Positions 9,140 through 17,753 of a stretch of DNA of 64,000 nt are shown here, one piece after another (the first letter of the stretch is position 1; each line of letters starts with the position of its first letter). The position numbers and the translations under genes are program-made. The stretch lies in contig CBDBCK010000028.1 in the NCBI GenBank assembly GCA_965203345.1, forward strand, positions 930,001-994,000, given 5' to 3'. Source of the DNA: CBDBCK01 sp965203345 (lineage in GTDB: Bacteria > Chloroflexota > Dehalococcoidia > Lucifugimonadales > Lucifugimonadaceae). The notes below the pieces were generated by a model that saw only the letters and a list, made by a program, of their open reading frames with translations, ran no database searches and was not told the origin of the DNA.

Positions 9140-10111
9140 CTAAAACCATGCTTTCTTATCCACAACGTTAACAAGCTCTTCATTTCTTGCAAACCTTTGG
9201 GCATTCTCAGTGAGGATATCTAATCTACGGTCTTCTATGTTGTGCTCCCCATGAGCAGCCACATGAGGGGTTATGATAACGTTTTCCATGCTCCATAGGG
9301 GGGACTCTTTTGAAAGTGGTTCTTCCTCAAACACGTCTAAACCTGCCCCACCTAATGTGCCTGATGTCAATGCTTCCGCCAAGTCGTCCAGTCTCGTCGT
9401 CCTACCACGTCCAACGTTGATAAAAAACGCTCCCCTCTTCATCACGGCAAACTTCGCTTTGTCGAATAGTCCTTCACTGGCAGGTGTGTGCGGTAAGGTG
9501 GCTATCACAAAATCTGCACGAGGAAGCATTTGAACTAGCCTTTCAGGCGGCCCTATATCGTCTATGAAGTCCGGTTTGTCTATTCTGCGTGCGTCTATCC
9601 CTAACACCTTCAGCTCAAAGGCTCTGCAAAGCCGCGCTGTCTCTTCTCCTATGCCTCCTACCCCTACTATCAAAGCGATGCATTCTGGTAGAAATATTCT
9701 ATGCTTTTCTTCGGGCAATGGGTACCAGACTTTCCTGTTTTGAAAATCGCGGTATATGTGCAGATTTTTTGAAAAAGCCAACAGCATAGCCATAATATGT
9801 GCGCCTATGTGGTCATTGTATATGCCCCTGAAATTGGTGACCGTGCATGGGTGCTCTATTAATTCTTTGTAGTAGTACCCTGGGGGTGGAGCAGCGGCTG
9901 GTGCCTGTATCCAGCGCAGGTTTGATGCGTAGGCAAGCATTCCTGGCGATACGGTTCCAAACGCGGCGTCAGCGTCTTTCAGTTCTTCTTTCGCTGTTGC
10001 TTTGTCGGCTGGAGCAACAAACTTAACGTATGGCACAGCATCGGACAGACATGCAAGCCATTTAGTTAAATTTTTAACGTGAGGAGGGACGAAGACCATT
10101 TTGATAGACAA
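9140..10111 (-). CDS. D-2-hydroxyacid dehydrogenase family protein
   Basis: It belongs to the NAD(P)-dependent D-isomer-specific 2-hydroxyacid dehydrogenases. The dinucleotide-binding motif GVGGIGEE lies in the middle. The catalytic triad is represented by Arg in INVGRGR, Glu in FEEEPL and His in TPHVAAH. The substrate-binding N-terminal domain is present but short, giving 323 residues in all. The start is a TTG with a good AAGGA about 9 bases upstream. Possible substrates include glyoxylate or hydroxypyruvate; sequence alone does not decide. It converges with the Nudix gene and diverges from the PAC2 gene. Confidence 0.88.
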   Translation of the reverse strand: MSIKMVFVPPHVKNLTKWLACLSDAVPYVKFVAPADKATAKEELKDADAAFGTVSPGMLAYASNLRWIQAPAAAPPPGYYYKELIEHPCTVTNFRGIYNDHIGAHIMAMLLAFSKNLHIYRDFQNRKVWYPLPEEKHRIFLPECIALIVGVGGIGEETARLCRAFELKVLGIDARRIDKPDFIDDIGPPERLVQMLPRADFVIATLPHTPASEGLFDKAKFAVMKRGAFFINVGRGRTTRLDDLAEALTSGTLGGAGLDVFEEEPLSKESPLWSMENVIITPHVAAHGEHNIEDRRLDILTENAQRFARNEELVNVVDKKAWF

Positions 10112-10165
10112 GTGTGTTTCCTTTCTAATCTGATAGTTTATAAATAAAGTACACTCTATATAAAA

Positions 10166-11128
10166 ATGAAAGGGTGGAATTTAAAGCACCAAGCTCATTG
10201 TATAATCAGTCCTTCGGAGTATGAATTGGATTCTGGACAGTTTACAGCGTTATCCTCTATTTCGTCTATGCGTTCTCCCCACTGTATAGTGACGGTTCGT
10301 CCTTGGTTAGACGCGGGCAATGTAGGAAAGCATGTTTTGACGCGTATGGCTCGTATCTTCAAAGCTAAGGCGCTAGCACGTTTAACTATGCCGGGAAAAT
10401 ACTATGACTTTACCCGCTACCGTCCCATAGCAAAGGAACTGAATGGGAAGACGACTATCGAGCTACCGAATACAGTCATTTATGCTGGAACATCCCCAGA
10501 TCAATCCCTTCCTGACTTTCTTCTGATGTACATTCTTGAACCACACTCTTACGGAGAGCAGTTTTTGGATGCCATATGCGACTACATAATGAAGGCGCAA
10601 GTAAGACGTTACGTTCTAGTTGGAGGAGAATACGATGCTGTACCCCACACGAGACCTCTTGTGGTCACAGGCGAATCTGGGAATTGGCAACCGGACCCGA
10701 TCTTTGTCCATTCTCATATGCGTCGTGGTCGTAAAACTGGGCCTACAAGCATTATGAACCTGCTTCCTAGCCGGCTGATGGAAAGGGCTAAGATTGAGAC
10801 CTTGAGCTTGACTGTTCATCTGCCTTCGTATCTGAAAATACAAAATGACTACATGGGATCTGCTCGTCTTCTGACTGCTATTTCTAGTTTATACGGTTTA
10901 CCGGAGCGATTCCCTGAGCACGATAAGGCAGAACGCCTCGCGAAACGGATCACTCAGGCAATAGAAAAAAACGACCAAGTAAAGAACATAGTCCGTAATT
11001 ATGCTAAACGTTACGAAGATGGATATAGATCTTCAAAGATCCAACCGCTCCAACTTTCTCCCGAAATTGAAAAATTTATTTCCGAAGTAGCTCAAAGGGA
11101 AGAAGACGAAGGGGAAAAAGGGCTTTAG
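10166..11128 (+). CDS. PAC2 family protein
   Basis: The PWLDAGNVGKHVL segment, followed by MPGKYYDFTRYRP and later RRYVLVGGEYDAVPHTRP, is the pattern of the PAC2 (proteasome assembly chaperone 2-like) family, in the long form common in Chloroflexota and Actinobacteria. In archaea and eukaryotes relatives assist proteasome assembly; the bacterial role is not established. The C-terminal 40 residues are charged and probably helical. An alternative start at 10268 (MRSPHCIV) gives a length closer to many homologues; no ribosome-binding site separates the two. No proteasome gene is in the window. Confidence 0.75.
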   Translation: MKGWNLKHQAHCIISPSEYELDSGQFTALSSISSMRSPHCIVTVRPWLDAGNVGKHVLTRMARIFKAKALARLTMPGKYYDFTRYRPIAKELNGKTTIELPNTVIYAGTSPDQSLPDFLLMYILEPHSYGEQFLDAICDYIMKAQVRRYVLVGGEYDAVPHTRPLVVTGESGNWQPDPIFVHSHMRRGRKTGPTSIMNLLPSRLMERAKIETLSLTVHLPSYLKIQNDYMGSARLLTAISSLYGLPERFPEHDKAERLAKRITQAIEKNDQVKNIVRNYAKRYEDGYRSSKIQPLQLSPEIEKFISEVAQREEDEGEKGL

Positions 11129-11168
11129 GTTATTGTGCTTACATTGTACAGCTGTAGACCAACTTAAG

Positions 11169-12140
11169 CTATGTGTTAGTGGATTTGAAGAACCTTTTCA
11201 GATCTTCTAAACCAGAGATCCAGTTTTTAAAATCTTTAATGTCTATCACTGGATGATCACCCTTAACATTATATTGGAAATAGTTATGATTTCTGATCTT
11301 ACTTATGTTCTTGAAAACGTCATACAAATGACTAGGATCCCTTATTTCCACCACGTTTGAATTCATTTTCATCCATATACAATTTGTCAATGACGCTCCA
11401 TGTTGTGCTATACAAAGAACAGACTTGTCGAAATAATCAACCTGTTTTTTAAGAGAAAAATTTTCCAATTGTAGGTTATGAAATTCCCACTCTGGCTTTA
11501 CCATAGACATGATAGCAGAAGCTAGTTCCTGATGATTTGGTATTGACCTTCTTTGACTTCCTCCAATCTCTATACCATGGTGATTTTTATCGACTTGACC
11601 AAAATACCCTGTTGCAGGTATACGTTCAACCAACAGCACTTTATTATGTTCACCTCTTTTGTCGATATCCAAAACATCACCAACATATTTCCTGAAATTT
11701 TCAAGTGAGCGTGTGCTTGCTCTTATAGTATGCGAATTATCTCTTAGGTGTATGGAGGGGAGAGTGCAACTAATCACGTCTTTTGGCAATTCTCTTTCTG
11801 TTTTAACAACTGCCATATTGGGAAATAAAGCCTGAAGCCTTTTAGGGAAGCTTTCAATATTCAGAACAGCAATGAAAGTGTCTGCAAACGCCTTATGCGC
11901 TATAAACCATATAGGGAAGACCAGATCGACTATGAAATGATAATAGTGCGTACGAGGATGACCATAATATTTGATAAATATCTTTTTGTTCAACTTGGAC
12001 AAGATTAAAACTACAATCCTTTGTTTGTATAGAAATAGCCTATAGGAAACCCCATATCGCCTGTTAATATGCTTTATAAACGGTAACATCAATAGTAACT
12101 TTGCAATTGATAAGAAAATAAAATTTTTAGGTATGATCAT
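11169..12140 (-). CDS. Glycosyltransferase family 61 protein
   Basis: The motif HYYHFIVDLVFPIWF matches the start of the GT61 (DUF563) core, and CIAQHGASLTNCIWM followed by VVEIRDP matches its conserved C-terminal H-G-A-x-L-x-N block. An N-terminal hydrophobic segment (NFIFLSIAKLLLMLPFI) may be a membrane anchor. GT61 enzymes transfer sugars such as xylose or GlcNAc; the acceptor is unknown. The gene is clearly more AT-rich than its neighbours and its Lys/Asn/Ile content is higher, which points to horizontal acquisition. Flanking genes are metabolic, with no sugar locus beside it apart from fcl 3 kb away. Confidence 0.8.
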   Translation of the reverse strand: MIIPKNFIFLSIAKLLLMLPFIKHINRRYGVSYRLFLYKQRIVVLILSKLNKKIFIKYYGHPRTHYYHFIVDLVFPIWFIAHKAFADTFIAVLNIESFPKRLQALFPNMAVVKTERELPKDVISCTLPSIHLRDNSHTIRASTRSLENFRKYVGDVLDIDKRGEHNKVLLVERIPATGYFGQVDKNHHGIEIGGSQRRSIPNHQELASAIMSMVKPEWEFHNLQLENFSLKKQVDYFDKSVLCIAQHGASLTNCIWMKMNSNVVEIRDPSHLYDVFKNISKIRNHNYFQYNVKGDHPVIDIKDFKNWISGLEDLKRFFKSTNT

Positions 12141-12313
12141 TATTGATTATCACAAATTATTTGACTGTAGCTTACATCGTACCATTTAATCTGGCAAATC
12201 AGTGAGATACTGTACTATAGATTATTACTTCAAGATATTTGTATCCCGAAAGTGTGTGTGAAGTGAATATATTCTCTGGCTATTTGGCACTTCCTTTTGC
12301 TTAGCATAAACTG

Positions 12314-13207
12314 TTACAACTTTTTCACTTCTACGTTTGCGATACGTTCTACATGTCTAAGTATCCCTGAGTGGTCATTGCCTCCCTCACCCGCCACCAT
12401 CAGAGCTGTTAGAGTCTGTTGCAAATTCGCAGTTACAGGAAGCGGGACGTCAAGGCTTCGTGCCGTTTCCATAGCGTTGTTTATGTCCTTGTAATGGAGG
12501 GCAATACGGAAGCCCGGACGGAAATCGCGCTCTATCATCATTGGGGCCTTGGCGTTCATGACTGTGGATCCGGCCAGTCCGCCTTTTATGGCGTTGAAAA
12601 CTGTCTCGGGATCTACATTCGCCTTTGTGGCAAGCACAAGAGCCTCAGCTAGGGCTAGTATATTGCCCCCTACGACTATCTGATTGGCCAGCTTTGTAAC
12701 ATTGCCTGCCCCTACTGCGCCGCACAGTACCGCTGACTTGCCGACCACGTCAAAGATTGGTGTTGCCCTTTCGAACTGCTCAGCTTTTCCTCCCACCATT
12801 ATCGCCAGCTCGCCAGATATGGCACCAGGTTCTCCGCCTGATACAGGAGCATCCAAAAACTCTACCCTCTTTTTGCTGCACTCCACAGATATTTCCTGAG
12901 AGGTTCCGGGAGCTATGGAAGACATGTCTATTATGAGATGTCCCGGCTGCGCTCCTTCCAAAACGCCGTTTGTTCCCAATATCGCTGCTGCAGACTGCGC
13001 ACTGTCCTGCACCATTACGACAGTCATATCTGAGGTTGCCGCTACCTCTGCCGCGTTATTTGACGGCTTTGCTCCGTAGCTTACTATTTCCTCTACAGCG
13101 GGGGCTAATAAGTCAAATACGCTTAGCTCATTTCCCGCTTTTATCAGGTTGTGTGCCATGGGCTTGCCCATTATTCCCAGTCCAACGAAGCCTATTTTTA
13201 TAGACAT
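12314..13207 (-). CDS. 3-hydroxyisobutyrate dehydrogenase / tartronate semialdehyde reductase family
   Basis: A 297-residue beta-hydroxyacid dehydrogenase. The N-terminal IGFVGLGIMGKPMA is the NAD(P)-binding motif, DAPVSGGEPGA is the substrate-binding stretch, and GNVTKLANQIVVGGN carries the catalytic Lys. This family includes MmsB and GarR/GlxR; sequence features seen here do not separate valine catabolism from glyoxylate metabolism. A good GGAG precedes the ATG. It lies downstream of the flavoprotein reductase gene on the same strand with a gap of about 100 bases. Confidence 0.88.
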   Translation of the reverse strand: MSIKIGFVGLGIMGKPMAHNLIKAGNELSVFDLLAPAVEEIVSYGAKPSNNAAEVAATSDMTVVMVQDSAQSAAAILGTNGVLEGAQPGHLIIDMSSIAPGTSQEISVECSKKRVEFLDAPVSGGEPGAISGELAIMVGGKAEQFERATPIFDVVGKSAVLCGAVGAGNVTKLANQIVVGGNILALAEALVLATKANVDPETVFNAIKGGLAGSTVMNAKAPMMIERDFRPGFRIALHYKDINNAMETARSLDVPLPVTANLQQTLTALMVAGEGGNDHSGILRHVERIANVEVKKL

Positions 13208-13306
13208 TTCTTGCTCCTTCTATATTGTGATTTGTTTCCTTTATAGCTTGACCACCTCTGCTGTTTCAAGTGAAGGCCGTTTGGATCCTACATTGCTAAC
13301 GTTAGG

Positions 13307-14047
13307 CTAATCTTTCCAAAAACGCTCCTCCTCAAAGAGGAAATCGGTTCCAGCGAACTGCTCCTTAACATTTTCTATCATCTGCGGATGTCCGCACGCG
13401 TATACTACGGTATCTTCAGGCTTTAATCTCCGCTTAGTGACGTACTCATATGCGATAGAGTTTATCCTTCCTACCTGCCCATTCCATCCCTTGTTGCGCT
13501 TTTCGGACGGCCTACTTACGGAAGGCACAAAGTAAACATTATCGTGTTTAGCCGCGCATCTGCTCAGTTCCTCAGCATAGCCGAATTCGTCTATGTAGCT
13601 TGCTCCCTCTAGGATATGGAATTCATTCTTGGCTATTTCACCGGATCGATCCAGAGTTCTCAGCATTGAGACGTAGGGCGCTACGCCAGTGACAGTTGCG
13701 AACATGAGGTGTTTTTTCCGTTCAGGTTTGAACAAGAACACTCCCTTTGCACGAGGTCTCAAAGTAACTTCCTTGCCCTCGTCGTATTTGTAAAGCACGG
13801 GGGTCAGATTTCCGCCTTCACTCTTTGGCACTAGCTCAATAAATATCTCAATCTCTTCCTCCAAAGGCGAAGATACTATTGAATAAGGGCGTTCTATTCC
13901 TTCTGCCCCTATGGTACAGTACTGACCGGGCTTGAATGAGAAAGGCTGATCCGTTTGAAGCCATATCTTCCACAGATCTGGAGTCAAGTCTTCTCTTCTT
14001 AATATTCGTGCTGTTATGAATTTTCCTTTTAAAGTTACCGTCGCCAT
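13307..14047 (-). CDS. Ferredoxin/flavodoxin-NADP reductase-type flavoprotein
   Basis: The R-P-Y-S-I-V-S-S motif binds FAD and ATVTGVAPYVSML corresponds to the NADP-binding G-T-G-x-A-P region. YACGHPQMIENVKE followed by a C-terminal EEERFWKD matches the Fpr class. At 246 residues it has no additional ferredoxin domain. It probably transfers electrons between NADPH and ferredoxin or flavodoxin. The ATG has an AAGGAAAG site. Divergent from the malic enzyme gene, with about 150 bases between. Confidence 0.85.
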   Translation of the reverse strand: MATVTLKGKFITARILRREDLTPDLWKIWLQTDQPFSFKPGQYCTIGAEGIERPYSIVSSPLEEEIEIFIELVPKSEGGNLTPVLYKYDEGKEVTLRPRAKGVFLFKPERKKHLMFATVTGVAPYVSMLRTLDRSGEIAKNEFHILEGASYIDEFGYAEELSRCAAKHDNVYFVPSVSRPSEKRNKGWNGQVGRINSIAYEYVTKRRLKPEDTVVYACGHPQMIENVKEQFAGTDFLFEEERFWKD

Positions 14048-14201
14048 AAAAACTTTCCTTGAGATTCTCCTAACTCCAGTCTTTCTTAACTCTCAGTCTC
14101 TCAGTAATGTTAACATTTTAGCGTGGCGGTTCCTAAATTAAGCCCTTATGATTGCTAGGTTACAGTCTGAGGCTGTTAGTTCAAGTAAAGAAGGCGTACA
14201 G

Positions 14202-15644
14202 ATGGCGACTCCTGGAGTAGCATACAGCATTACTATCAGAGCCGAATACCCGAACAATCCGGGTATGTTGGGGAGGATAACGTCCATTATAGGAGGGATC
14301 GGAGGTGATGTATCCGCCGTAGATGTAGTTTCCACTGACCGCACCACTATGACTCGTGATATTACCGTGAACACTTCAAGTGCGATTCATGGCGACACTA
14401 TAACTGATGCTGTTAAAAATCTTCCCGACGTGAAGGTGCGTTCCGTTTCAGACCCCACCTTCCTTACTCATCTTGGAGGGAAGATAGGTATATATTCAAC
14501 CTCCAAGGTTACCACCCGTGATGACATGTCAAAAGTTTATACACCCGGCGTGGGCAGAGTGTGCAGAGCTATACATGAAGATATTGAAGCTGCTTGGACT
14601 CTCACTACAAAGGGGAGTACTGTAGCGGTGGTCAGCGATGGTTCCGCGGTGCTGGGACTAGGTGACATAGGGCCGGAAGCGGCAATGCCTGTTATGGAAG
14701 GTAAGGCCATGCTATTTAAGCAATTCGGTGGAGTTGACGCTTGGCCTATAGTCTTAAACGTGCAAGATCCAGACCAGATAGTGGAGATAGTCAAGGCTAT
14801 ATCCCCCGGGTTTGGCGGCATAAATCTGGAGGACATAAGTGCTCCACGTTGTTTCTATATAGAAGAGCGTCTAAAACAGGAGATGGACATACCGGTGTTC
14901 CATGATGATCAGCATGGTACAGCGGTGGTCGTTCTTGCGGCACTTATAAACGCTATGAAGGTAGCACATAAGTCTGTTGAAGACATTAGAGTGGTGGTGG
15001 TCGGTGCTGGAGCATCAGGGATAGCTTGTACTAAGATAATGCGTCAATACGGGATACAAGACATAGTAAGTTTTGATAGTAAAGGTGCTATCAACCGTTC
15101 GCGAGACTATGGGTCAAATAAGCATAAGCAATGGCTGGCTGATAACACTAATCCACGTAACTTTGGAGGCTCTCTTGAAAAGGCTATGACTGGAGCTGAT
15201 TTCTTCCTCGGATTGTCGGGTCCGGGGGTGCTTACACGCTCTATAGCAGCCAAAATGAACGAAGATGCTATACTTTTTGCACTGTCCAATCCTGATCCAG
15301 AGATATTACCCGAAGACATCCCAAAGAATGTGAAGATAGTTGCTACGGGTCGGACTGACTATCCGAATCAGGTCAACAATTCACTATGTTTCCCAGGTTT
15401 TTTCCGCGGTCTGCTGGACGCTAGGGCACGAGAGGTAAGTGATGAAATGAAAGTGGCAGCAGCCAAAGCGATAGCCCAGATAATACCTCAGTCTAGTCTT
15501 TCGGAGGATTTTATCATTCCGAGCGTGTTTGATAAGCGGGTAGCCCAGGAAGTTGCCAAAGAGGTAACTCGAGTGGCGCGGGAGACGAATACGGCACGCC
15601 ATGCTCGGTCACAGAACGACTACTTCACTCGTAGAATGGTTTAA
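14202..15644 (+). CDS. NAD-dependent malic enzyme with N-terminal ACT domain
   Basis: It oxidatively decarboxylates malate to pyruvate. The first 80 residues (YSITIRAEYPNNPGMLGRI onward) form an ACT domain, a likely allosteric ligand site. The catalytic part shows YTPGVGRVCRAI, GKAMLFKQFGGVDAWPI with the catalytic Lys, EDISAPRCFYIEERL with the metal-binding acidic residues, HDDQHGTAVVVLAAL, and the NAD site VVVGAGASGIA. I chose ATG 14202, preceded by GAAGG; an ATG at 14148 in frame lacks a site. The following oxidase gene begins 7 bases after the stop. Confidence 0.92.
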   Translation: MATPGVAYSITIRAEYPNNPGMLGRITSIIGGIGGDVSAVDVVSTDRTTMTRDITVNTSSAIHGDTITDAVKNLPDVKVRSVSDPTFLTHLGGKIGIYSTSKVTTRDDMSKVYTPGVGRVCRAIHEDIEAAWTLTTKGSTVAVVSDGSAVLGLGDIGPEAAMPVMEGKAMLFKQFGGVDAWPIVLNVQDPDQIVEIVKAISPGFGGINLEDISAPRCFYIEERLKQEMDIPVFHDDQHGTAVVVLAALINAMKVAHKSVEDIRVVVVGAGASGIACTKIMRQYGIQDIVSFDSKGAINRSRDYGSNKHKQWLADNTNPRNFGGSLEKAMTGADFFLGLSGPGVLTRSIAAKMNEDAILFALSNPDPEILPEDIPKNVKIVATGRTDYPNQVNNSLCFPGFFRGLLDARAREVSDEMKVAAAKAIAQIIPQSSLSEDFIIPSVFDKRVAQEVAKEVTRVARETNTARHARSQNDYFTRRMV

Positions 15645-15650
15645 CTCACC

Positions 15651-16796
15651 TTGAGCGGAAGGTTTGATGTAATAGTCATAGGCGGCGGCGTTGTAGGATG
15701 TGCCACTTCGTTGTTTCTCGCGAGGTCGGGATGCAGGGTTGCTCTCTTTGAGGATAAGGGAATCGCTTCAGCTGCGTCTGGATTTGCCTTCGGGGGCATT
15801 CATGCAAAACTTCTGCCTGATGACTCCCCTATAGGCGCTTTAGGGCAAAGGGCTCTTCAGCTTCACTTAAGGTTTGCGGAAGAGTTACCCGAAGCCGTAG
15901 GTTTTTCTTATGGATTCCTTCAAAAACCTCACGTCCTAGTGGCCATGAATGAAGATGAAGCCAAAGCTATGTCTTCTGTATTTGACGATGGAAGTTCCTT
16001 CTCCCGTTTTATATCTCCGAGTGCACGTTGGCTTTTGAAAGAAGAGCTTTTAGAGTTTGAACCGCGTCTTTCGCCTATCGTTCAAGGCGGCATACTTTCA
16101 GAAGATTCTTACGAATTGGATCCATATCGGTTTACGCTCTCACTTTGGATTGCTGCAGAGAAACTAGGAGCAAAACTCATCGCTGAAAAAGTACAGAGGC
16201 CGGTTATTCGGTCGGTTGGGGTCGCAGGTATAGAAACCGCTTCAGGCACCATGTTTGAGGCAGACACTGTGATAATGGCTTCGGGAGCGTGGTCTCCGTC
16301 CTTGCTTCCTATGGAGGCGACTATTTCCCCCGATATTTCCCAGTCTTTAGTTCAACCTTTGAAAGGTCAGATAGTGCGCATTGCTACTTCTGGCCGTCCT
16401 CTGCGGGCTATGTTCTCATGGGGCAGAGATTATGCGACCCACAAACCAGACGGGTTATTATGGGGTGGCACCACGGAAGAAAGGGTCGGCTTCGACAACG
16501 CCCCGACCACGAAAGGGCAGGGAGAGATTTTGGCCTCTTGCGTGGCGATGTTTCCATACTTGAAACACTACCCGATAAGGAGGCAGACCGCCTGTATAAG
16601 GCCTATAACGCCCGACGGAAACCCGATAATATCTTCGGTTCCATCTATCCCCGGCCTGTTTTTAGCAACCGGTGCAGGTCGTACAGGTATATCGCTCGGT
16701 CCAGCAATAGGGCAAGCAGTAGCAGACTTAGCTCTGCAAGGAGCTTTGGACTCTGGTCTAAATATAGGTTCTCTAAGCTTGGAGCGTTTTCTGTAG
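15651..16796 (+). CDS. FAD-dependent oxidoreductase, DAO family
   Basis: The N-terminal IVIGGGVVGCATSLFLARSG followed by an acidic residue is a Rossmann FAD-binding motif, and the C-terminal FLATGAGRTGISLGPAIG closes the FAD site as in glycine/D-amino acid oxidases. Length (381) fits the DAO superfamily. The substrate is probably a secondary or D-amino acid but cannot be specified. It starts with TTG 7 bases after the malic enzyme stop codon and is almost certainly co-transcribed with it. Confidence 0.85.
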   Translation: MSGRFDVIVIGGGVVGCATSLFLARSGCRVALFEDKGIASAASGFAFGGIHAKLLPDDSPIGALGQRALQLHLRFAEELPEAVGFSYGFLQKPHVLVAMNEDEAKAMSSVFDDGSSFSRFISPSARWLLKEELLEFEPRLSPIVQGGILSEDSYELDPYRFTLSLWIAAEKLGAKLIAEKVQRPVIRSVGVAGIETASGTMFEADTVIMASGAWSPSLLPMEATISPDISQSLVQPLKGQIVRIATSGRPLRAMFSWGRDYATHKPDGLLWGGTTEERVGFDNAPTTKGQGEILASCVAMFPYLKHYPIRRQTACIRPITPDGNPIISSVPSIPGLFLATGAGRTGISLGPAIGQAVADLALQGALDSGLNIGSLSLERFL

Positions 16797-17030
16797 CACA
16801 GGTAAGACGCGATAATCTCTAAGCAGAATGCCTTTGTAGGTATCTGTATCAAGGTTATCTCTAAAAAACCGATCCGACCTGTTTTATGTGGTACCTAGTG
16901 GGTGCTTTCAAATCTCCTACAAGATATATGGGGAAAGAATGGTTGCTTTCAGGTGCTCGGACTGCTTTTCCGCCTCCAGTTGTAATGTCTCTTTACAGGC
17001 CTTTGAATTACGTGTACATTATTTATCAGT
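16797..17030. other. Upstream region of the pyr operon
   Basis: Together with the leader elements that follow, this forms a 377-base gap before pyrR. I see no gene. A 66-codon frame at 16888-17088 has no family resemblance and runs into the PyrR-binding loop, so I reject it. The pyr promoter should lie here, but no clear -35/-10 pair stands out. Confidence 0.4.
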
Positions 17031-17066
17031 TACCTTTAAGTCCGGTTCAGTGAGACCGGTAAGGAA
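17031..17066 (+). promoter_or_regulatory. PyrR-binding RNA stem-loop
   Basis: The transcript can fold into a lower stem CCTT (17033-17036) with AAGG (17061-17064), an internal loop, and an upper stem CCGGT/ACCGG closed by a T-G pair around the hexaloop CAGTGA. The hexaloop fits the CNGNGA consensus of PyrR-binding loops in Bacillus pyr leaders, and stem layout agrees. It sits directly upstream of pyrR. No GC-rich terminator hairpin with a U-run follows, so control through translation rather than attenuation is the simpler reading. Confidence 0.75.
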
Positions 17067-17084
17067 AGCGTGTAAGGATTGCCT

Positions 17085-17177
17085 ATGAATTTGAGTTATC
17101 TCTTTAGTTTTATCCTGAAAGATACCCCATCTCTTTTTCTTTCTTTTTTGTTCCATGATTCTGATCTGCTCGCATGA
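17085..17177 (+). CDS. Putative 30-residue pyr leader peptide overlapping pyrR
   Basis: An ATG at 17085 has an AAGGAT ribosome-binding site 5-10 bases upstream and opens a frame of 30 codons ending in TGA at 17175-17177. That stop overlaps the pyrR start as ATGA, an arrangement typical of translational coupling, while pyrR itself has no evident ribosome-binding site. The coding RNA is rich in U, with runs such as CTCTTTTTCTTTC, and the peptide is rich in Leu, Phe and Ser. The ribosome-binding site begins about 10 bases after the PyrR-binding loop. Whether the peptide is made is an inference. Confidence 0.5.
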   Translation: MNLSYLFSFILKDTPSLFLSFLFHDSDLLA

Positions 17178-17731
17178 TCAGGAATACTTCCGACAAGCGT
17201 GAAAGGGTTATGATACTCGCAAAAGACGAGATACGGCGATCTTTAGTCCGCATAGCGCACGAAGTTATAGAGAGCAACAGAGGAAAGCGAGATATGGTGT
17301 TGCTAGGAGTAAGCGGAACAGGAGAACGTATCGCTTCTCATATAGCCGCCGACATCAACCTGTCCGACGGATGGCTCCCTCCCTCCGGGTCAATAGAACC
17401 TCGTCTATATAGAGACGACCCAGCTCAGGCATCTTCCAAACCTGTTCAGCCAGCGTCGGCCCCTTGTGACGTAAGCGGTCGCTGCGTTGTGCTGGTAGAC
17501 GACGTAATACAGACTGGCCGAACCGTACGTGCAGCTATTGAGGCAGTGTTCGCTTTGGGGAGACCGTCTCAGATACAGTTAGCGGTGTTAATTGACATAG
17601 GACATAGAGAATTGCCCTTGCGCCCCGATTATGTAGGCAAAAATCTGCCTACTTCTCGAACCGAACGAGTAGAAGTCATTTTTGACGAACCTAAACCTAA
17701 TAGTGAGGATGGTGTGATCCTTGTCCGTTGA
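17174..17731 (+). CDS. pyrR: PyrR, pyrimidine operon regulator / uracil phosphoribosyltransferase
   Basis: The PRPP-binding motif VVLVDDVIQTGRTVRAA and the N-terminal ILAKDEIRRSLVRIAHEVIE are diagnostic of PyrR. LYRDD and the C-terminal ERVEV region also match. PyrR binds a stem-loop in pyr mRNA when UMP is high and reduces expression; it may also make UMP from uracil. A matching RNA loop lies 110 bases upstream. The start at 17174 overlaps the stop of the leader frame; an ATG at 17210 is an alternative that would give a conventional N-terminus. Confidence 0.93.
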   Translation: MIRNTSDKRERVMILAKDEIRRSLVRIAHEVIESNRGKRDMVLLGVSGTGERIASHIAADINLSDGWLPPSGSIEPRLYRDDPAQASSKPVQPASAPCDVSGRCVVLVDDVIQTGRTVRAAIEAVFALGRPSQIQLAVLIDIGHRELPLRPDYVGKNLPTSRTERVEVIFDEPKPNSEDGVILVR

Positions 17732-17753
17732 TTCTGATCAATAAGGAAACCTT

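Noticed and set aside
16289..16822. 177-codon plus-strand frame
   Set aside because: It is an alternative frame inside the DAO-family oxidase gene, whose FAD motifs are convincing.
16888..17088. 66-codon frame upstream of pyrR
   Set aside because: No family resemblance; it runs through the PyrR-binding loop, which explains the sequence better.
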